A stretch of 56,011 bases of DNA from JBBRYB01 sp038238115 (GTDB taxonomy: Bacteria; Actinomycetota; Actinomycetes; Propionibacteriales; Nocardioidaceae): positions 1-56,011 of the forward strand of contig JBBRYB010000023.1 of assembly GCA_038238115.1 (NCBI GenBank), given 5' to 3'. The first letter of the stretch is position 1, and the number at the start of each line of letters is the position of its first letter. This document shows, one piece after another, positions 55,008 to 56,011 of the stretch. Under the pieces are notes generated by a model. That model did no database searches. It was not told the origin of the DNA and saw only the letters and a list, made by a program, of their open reading frames with translations. A program made the translations under genes and the position numbers.

Positions 55008-55412
55008 CCCCCGTACGATTGCGGCCCGGCATGCCTGCCGTTGTTCCGCGCCCGGGTGCTGACCGCTTACGGCTCGCAGTGTGCCCTGTGCCGCCTTCGC
55101 CACGTCGAGCTGCTCGACGCGGCCCACATCATCGCGGACGGGCGACCCAACGGTCAGCCTGTAGTGCCGAACGGCATGGCCATCTGCAAGATCCACCACG
55201 CCGCATTCGACGGCAATATCATCGGGATCCGGCCAGACCTCGTGATCGAGGTCCGCGCCGACGTGCTTCGCGAGATCGACGGGCCGATGCTTCGCCACGG
55301 CTTGCAGGAGATGAACCAGCAGCTCATCCGGGTACCCCGTGCGGCCTCGAGCCAGCCGGACCCGGTCCGGCTGGAGGAGCGGTACGCCGAGTTCCGAGTC
55401 TCCGCGCCGTAA
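55008..55412 (+). pseudogene. HNH endonuclease, C-terminal remnant
   Basis: Only the C-terminal domain of a restriction-type HNH protein remains: FRARVLTAYGSQCALCRLRHVELLDAAHII, then PNGMAICKIHHAAFDGNIIGI. The zinc Cys pairs and catalytic His positions are present. Homologues usually have about 150 more residues ahead; here the frame runs back into the antisense of the antitoxin, with no natural start. The remnant begins right beside the toxin-antitoxin operator, so insertion or recombination there may have removed the 5' part. Roughly 130 residues can be read. Confidence 0.7.
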
Positions 55413-55485
55413 CCAACTGTGGCGTATCCACAGATCGAGGCGATGGCTGTCGCGCCCGGCGGGGGGCCGCGTAGCCTGGGCTCTC

Positions 55486-55779
55486 ATGACGATGAGTCCC
55501 GTTGAGCTCGAGCGCAGAGTCCGTCAGCTGGACAACGACGTGCAGTCGATCTACGAGCTGCTCAACTCGATCAGCTCAACCCAGCAGCGCCACACCAACC
55601 GTCTCGGCGAGTTGGCAGTCAAGGCCGACGGTATCGAGGCGCGAATCGACGTGCTCGACGCCAAAGTCGACGGTCTCGACGCCAAGGTCGGCACAGTCGA
55701 CGCCAAGGTCGACGGTCTCGACGAGAAGCTCGACGCAGTGCTCGAGCTGCTCCGGGGAACGCCTCGAACTGAGCCCTGA
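55486..55779 (+). CDS. Small coiled-coil protein
   Basis: A 97-residue, almost fully helical protein with heptad-like repeats: ELERRVRQLDNDVQSIYELL, then IDVLDAKVDGLDAKV, VDAKVDGLDEKL. The DAKVDGLD unit recurs, giving a short internal repeat in DNA (about 55656-55730). It resembles small actinobacterial coiled-coil proteins of unknown function. A -10-like TAGCCT ends eight bases before the ATG, so it too could have almost no leader. The upstream extension of the frame overlaps the HNH remnant and is not used. Confidence 0.7.
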   Translation: MTMSPVELERRVRQLDNDVQSIYELLNSISSTQQRHTNRLGELAVKADGIEARIDVLDAKVDGLDAKVGTVDAKVDGLDEKLDAVLELLRGTPRTEP

Positions 55780-55823
55780 CGAGGTCCGGATCGGGCATAT
55801 GGTCCGAGCGGCTCGATCCATCG

Positions 55824-55840
55824 GCCGTAATACCTACGGC
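55824..55840. terminator. Hairpin at the convergent end of the aldolase-like gene
   Basis: GCCGTA-ATACC-TACGGC (55824-55840) overlaps the stop codon of the minus-strand gene and lies 45 bases after the coiled-coil gene. It could end transcription from both sides. Confidence 0.4.
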
Positions 55841-56011
55841 GTGCCCGTGGGTGTAGCCGTCATGACTTCCAGGAGGTGGCAGACGGCGCGGGTCATCGCG
55901 TCGCGGGCCGGCTCGAGGTACTTACGTGGGTCGATCAGGTCGCGGTCCTCGTCCAGGCAGCGCCGGATCGCCCCCGTCATTGCCATGTTGAGCGTCGTAC
56001 CCACGTTGACC
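55834..56011 (-). CDS. Class II fructose-bisphosphate aldolase-like protein, C-terminal part
   Basis: The last 58 residues of a minus-strand gene that continues beyond the window. VNVGTTLNMAMTGAIRRCLDED followed by DPRKYLEPARDAMTRAV matches the C-terminal helices of class II fructose-bisphosphate/tagatose-bisphosphate aldolases (Asn and Gly-Thr phosphate-binding residues, then the DPRKYL-PAR motif). The enzyme cleaves fructose-1,6-bisphosphate in glycolysis. It is the first chromosomal-type metabolic gene to the right of the island. Exact substrate cannot be decided from this fragment. Confidence 0.8.
   Translation of the reverse strand, partial: VNVGTTLNMAMTGAIRRCLDEDRDLIDPRKYLEPARDAMTRAVCHLLEVMTATPTGTP

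Noticed and set aside
1..56011. CRISPR arrays, tRNA or rRNA genes, insertion sequences, integrase
   Set aside because: I looked for repeat-spacer periodicity, tRNA-like TTCGA/CCA patterns and transposase or integrase motifs and found none that hold up.

Overview
The window is high-GC DNA with frequent GTG starts and four-base gene overlaps. The gene families point to an actinobacterium, perhaps a Nocardioidaceae-like one; that taxonomic guess is inference from composition and families only. It is an accessory 'defence island'. Ordinary genes show only near the edges: mug at the left, the 3' end of a class II fructose-bisphosphate aldolase-like gene at the extreme right.

Left arm (1-7.2 kb): an Uma2 nuclease fragment, mug, a VapBC pair, an orphan acidic protein, an MNT/HEPN toxin-antitoxin pair, a frameshifted NERD-UvrD helicase, a broken unknown gene and a small CorA-like membrane protein.

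First defence block (7.48-16.7 kb, + strand): five genes, each overlapping the next: a DUF429 (RNase H-like) fusion protein, a DUF6361 protein, a phospholipase-D-like protein with two HxK motifs, a 1067-residue SNF2-like helicase and a candidate PD-(D/E)XK protein. This is the best candidate for a poorly described system.

Second block (16.75-37.15 kb, + strand): a type 2 BREX (Pgl) locus in canonical order, pglW-pglX-pglY-pglZ-brxD-brxHI. Between pglX and pglY lie a CBS-HEPN protein, a DUF91/NucS-like nuclease and a FitAB-type toxin-antitoxin pair whose toxin gene overlaps pglY. pglX is out of frame at a short G tract.

Third block (37.2-48.9 kb): a minus-strand HIRAN / YhaO-like phosphoesterase / YhaN-like ATPase cassette, convergent with BREX, and divergently a DUF4011-helicase-Vsr-DUF3320 giant (hhe-like) split by one missing C. 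Right arm (49-56 kb): a SEC-C/TPR protein, a decayed PIN gene, three toxin-antitoxin pairs, small hypotheticals, an HNH remnant and the aldolase end.

Two cross-cutting patterns stand out. At least six loci, most of them defence-type, carry single-base frameshifts; these could be phase variation, decay or sequencing error. Four toxin-antitoxin operons have a -10 box ending exactly six bases before the start codon, which suggests leaderless transcripts. No tRNA, rRNA, CRISPR array or transposase was recognised.
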